Below are positions 5,380 through 6,490 of a stretch of DNA of 6,490 nt, piece after piece; the stretch's first letter is position 1, and each line of letters starts with the position of its first letter. The position numbers and the translations under genes were made by a program. This DNA comes from RQOF01 sp964461135. Its GTDB lineage: Bacteria; Calditrichota; Calditrichia; RBG-13-44-9. The stretch covers positions 1 through 6,490 of the forward strand of contig CAYWTB010000145.1 in assembly GCA_964461135.1 (NCBI GenBank), given 5' to 3'. The notes below the pieces were generated by a model, which did no database searches, was not told the DNA's origin, and was given only the letters and a program-made list of their open reading frames with translations.

Positions 5380-5592
5380 TTACATTACCACCACATCTTG
5401 TGCCTGGAGGCCTTTTTTACCTTCTCCCATTGTGAATTCAACTTCCTGGCCCTCTTCCAGGGAACGATAACCACCGTTCTCACGAATAGAACTATAATGA
5501 ACAAAGAGATCCTGACCTTCATGGCTTGAGATAAAACCATAACCTTTACTGGCGTTAAACCACTTCACAACTCCATTTACTCGATCTGACAT
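5380..5592 (-). CDS. csp: Cold-shock-domain protein (CspA family)
   Basis: This 70-residue protein is a complete single cold-shock domain, an OB-fold that binds single-stranded RNA and DNA and melts RNA structure. It begins VNGVVKWFNASKGYGFI, holding RNP1 (KGYGFI, 16-21); RNP2 is LFVHY (29-33), with Leu and Tyr where VFVHF is usual. The ending GKKGLQAQDVVV matches the family. The ATG has a clear AAAGGAG with 8 nt spacing. Upstream lies an unusually AT-rich leader with a perfect 24-bp tandem duplication just before the SD; long leaders are known to control csp translation and mRNA stability. Whether this copy is cold-induced or constitutive cannot be told from sequence. Confidence 0.97.
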   Translation of the reverse strand: MSDRVNGVVKWFNASKGYGFISSHEGQDLFVHYSSIRENGGYRSLEEGQEVEFTMGEGKKGLQAQDVVVM

Positions 5593-5606
5593 TACTAATA
5601 CTCCTT

Positions 5607-5654
5607 TAAATAAAAAATAATAAAATATAATAAATAAAAAATAATAAAATATAA
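5607..5654. repeat. Perfect 24-bp tandem duplication in the csp leader
   Basis: Positions 5607-5630 and 5631-5654 are identical 24-bp units made almost only of A and T. They end next to the csp Shine-Dalgarno, so the repeat would lie in the mRNA leader as a U/A-rich unstructured stretch. No third copy is present: the match breaks at 5606 and 5655. Confidence 0.9.
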
Positions 5655-5731
5655 ATTTATTGACTTTCGGGTTATTCTAGACTGGTGAGAAGCTAATCCT
5701 GAACAGGCTGGAATTTCTAAAAAGACTAATT

Positions 5732-5760
5732 AAGTTAAGCTAATCCACTTGCCATGTCAA
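5732..5760 (-). promoter_or_regulatory. Candidate csp promoter
   Basis: A perfect TTGACA (5760-5755) is followed after 17 bp by TAACTT (5737-5732), a poor -10 with 3 of 6 matches. It would give a leader of about 130 nt, similar in length to E. coli cspA leaders. A better -10 (TAGAAT, near 5679-5674) exists closer to the gene but has no matching -35. Confidence 0.33.
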
Positions 5761-6011
5761 GGAGTAAGAATAAAAGCGTCTATTTTAAATTGATAATATA
5801 ATTAAGGTATTAAGTAGTTCAATGCTGTCATTATGAAAATCAGTATACTTTTGTTTTTCTGTTTCAAAATATAGAGGAGCTATGAATAGTCCTTAATTTG
5901 TAAACGCTTAACGTTCTGAATCACTGGCGCTGAGAAGGCGTGCAGCACCTTACCTGAGTCCGTGTGCATCCAGTGGCTGGGCAGCCCTGTCCCGTTAACA
6001 TCCGATTCCGC

Positions 6012-6490
6012 TCACTTATCCGTGACCACCATTACCCGGTTCTTTCCGCTTCTCTTGGCTTGATATAGCGCAGCATCTGCTTTCTCCATGAGATCTCGAT
6101 ACGTACCGGTCTTTTTCCCGCACGAGGCCACGCCTATACTAACGGTCACTGTCTGTTCGCCAGGAAGACGTTCCACAAGTTCCATATTCAGTCTGTTGGC
6201 AATTACGCCGGCTTCATGGACATCAGTCAAAGGCAGGATTACCGCAAACTCCTCTCCGCCAAAGCGACAGCAAATGTCCGAATCTCTTGCCACGCGCAAA
6301 ATGGTTCTTCCCATCGCGGCCAGGATCCCGTCGCCTTCCTGGTGCCCGTATGTGTCATTGACCTTCTTGAAGTCATCGATGTCAATCAGTACCAGGGAGA
6401 CGAGCGCACCATAACGCACGTAGCGTCTCACTTCCAGGTCGATCTGTTGATAAAAGTAGGTATGGTTGAAGAGGCCCGTCAGACCGTCGC
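6012..6490 (-). CDS. GGDEF-domain diguanylate cyclase, C-terminal part (gene cut by window edge)
   Basis: The domain makes cyclic di-GMP from two GTP. The reading frame is open to the window edge, and the residues before the internal GTG at 6431 belong to the domain: DGLTGLFN, the usual GGDEF opening, sits at 6488-6465. The true start and any sensory domain lie outside. Counted from that Asp, VLIDIDDFKKVNDTYGH (33-49) gives metal-binding D36 and the substrate-contacting Asn/Asp; the active-site loop is GGEEF (77-81), a functional variant. The inhibitory site RxxD is present as RDSD (68-71), exactly five residues before GGEEF, so product feedback is likely. The C-terminus, ADAALYQAKRSGKNRVMVV, is standard. 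It should be catalytically active. The frame stays open for 43 codons after the TGA. Confidence 0.95.
   Translation of the reverse strand, partial: DGLTGLFNHTYFYQQIDLEVRRYVRYGALVSLVLIDIDDFKKVNDTYGHQEGDGILAAMGRTILRVARDSDICCRFGGEEFAVILPLTDVHEAGVIANRLNMELVERLPGEQTVTVSIGVASCGKKTGTYRDLMEKADAALYQAKRSGKNRVMVVTDK

Larger units (their letters stand above)
5593..6011. other. Long non-coding region between the GGDEF gene and csp
   Basis: I see no gene with a start and SD in these 419 bp. The part near the GGDEF gene (about 5915-6011) is GC-richer and can fold in minus-strand RNA: GGCTG/CAGCC (5975-5986), GGTGCTG/CAGCGCC with one G-U pair (5949-5926), and AACG/CGTT (5903-5915). The same part is an in-frame open extension of the GGDEF gene beyond its stop. 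The rest is AT-rich and holds the csp leader, a promoter candidate and the 24-bp duplication. No known riboswitch was recognised. Confidence 0.55.

Noticed and set aside
5737..5756. Possible sigma-54 promoter upstream of csp (minus strand TGGCA ... TTAGC)
   Set aside because: The GG to GC spacing is one base too long for a -24/-12 element, and the -12 part does not match TTGC.
5593..6011. c-di-GMP (GEMM) riboswitch between the GGDEF gene and csp
   Set aside because: The conserved GEMM core motifs are not visible on either strand, despite some hairpins.
6012..6431. GGDEF protein starting at the internal GTG at 6431
   Set aside because: The frame is open to the window edge and the conserved DGLTGLFN opening of the domain lies upstream of this codon.
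1..6490. tRNA, rRNA, CRISPR array or insertion sequence
   Set aside because: No cloverleaf with a T-loop, no rRNA segments, no regularly spaced direct repeats and no transposase-like frame were seen.

Overview
The window is a bacterial chromosome segment in which every gene I can support lies on the minus strand; it is described here in transcription order, from high to low coordinates. The primary sigma factor is a short form of 282 residues without region 1.1, and it sits directly behind rpoN, with a KH protein, an RRM protein and a cold-shock protein upstream. Short RpoD proteins of this kind are typical of the FCB superphylum (Bacteroidota, Calditrichota, KSB1-like lineages). Clear Shine-Dalgarno sites argue against typical Bacteroidota. 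A Calditrichota/KSB1-like or similar uncultured lineage is my guess, at low confidence.

Layout: (1) 6490-6012, the 3' part of a GGDEF diguanylate cyclase gene, cut by the window edge. (2) 6011-5593, a long non-coding stretch that is structured and GC-richer near the GGDEF gene and very AT-rich near csp; it contains a perfect 24-bp tandem duplication in the csp leader. (3) 5592-5380 csp, a likely terminator, then 5193-4915, a small RRM protein. (4) 4844-1885, a tight group of an unrecognised 125-residue protein, khpA, rpoN and the primary sigma factor, which looks like one operon. (5) 1884-1595, a spacer with a GC-rich inverted-repeat island and small dyads. (6) 1594-938, a NarL-type response regulator. 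(7) 937-656, a spacer with a strong palindrome and a three-copy alternating inverted repeat. (8) 655-263, a pseudo-receiver protein without phosphorylation residues, overlapping by 4 bp an 81-residue unrecognised protein (266-21).

Together, the centre (about 1885-5592) carries gene-expression machinery: three unrelated RNA-binding folds (cold-shock domain, RRM, KH) followed by the two sigma classes that compete for core RNA polymerase. The flanks carry signalling genes (c-di-GMP synthesis, a response regulator, a receiver-like protein) and are visibly GC-richer in the stretches I counted by hand. I found no mobile element, CRISPR array, tRNA or rRNA. The most unusual points are the rpoN-sigA pairing beside an RNA-chaperone cluster, the pseudo-receiver/small-protein pair with its leader repeats, and the coding-like 43-codon extension after the GGDEF stop.
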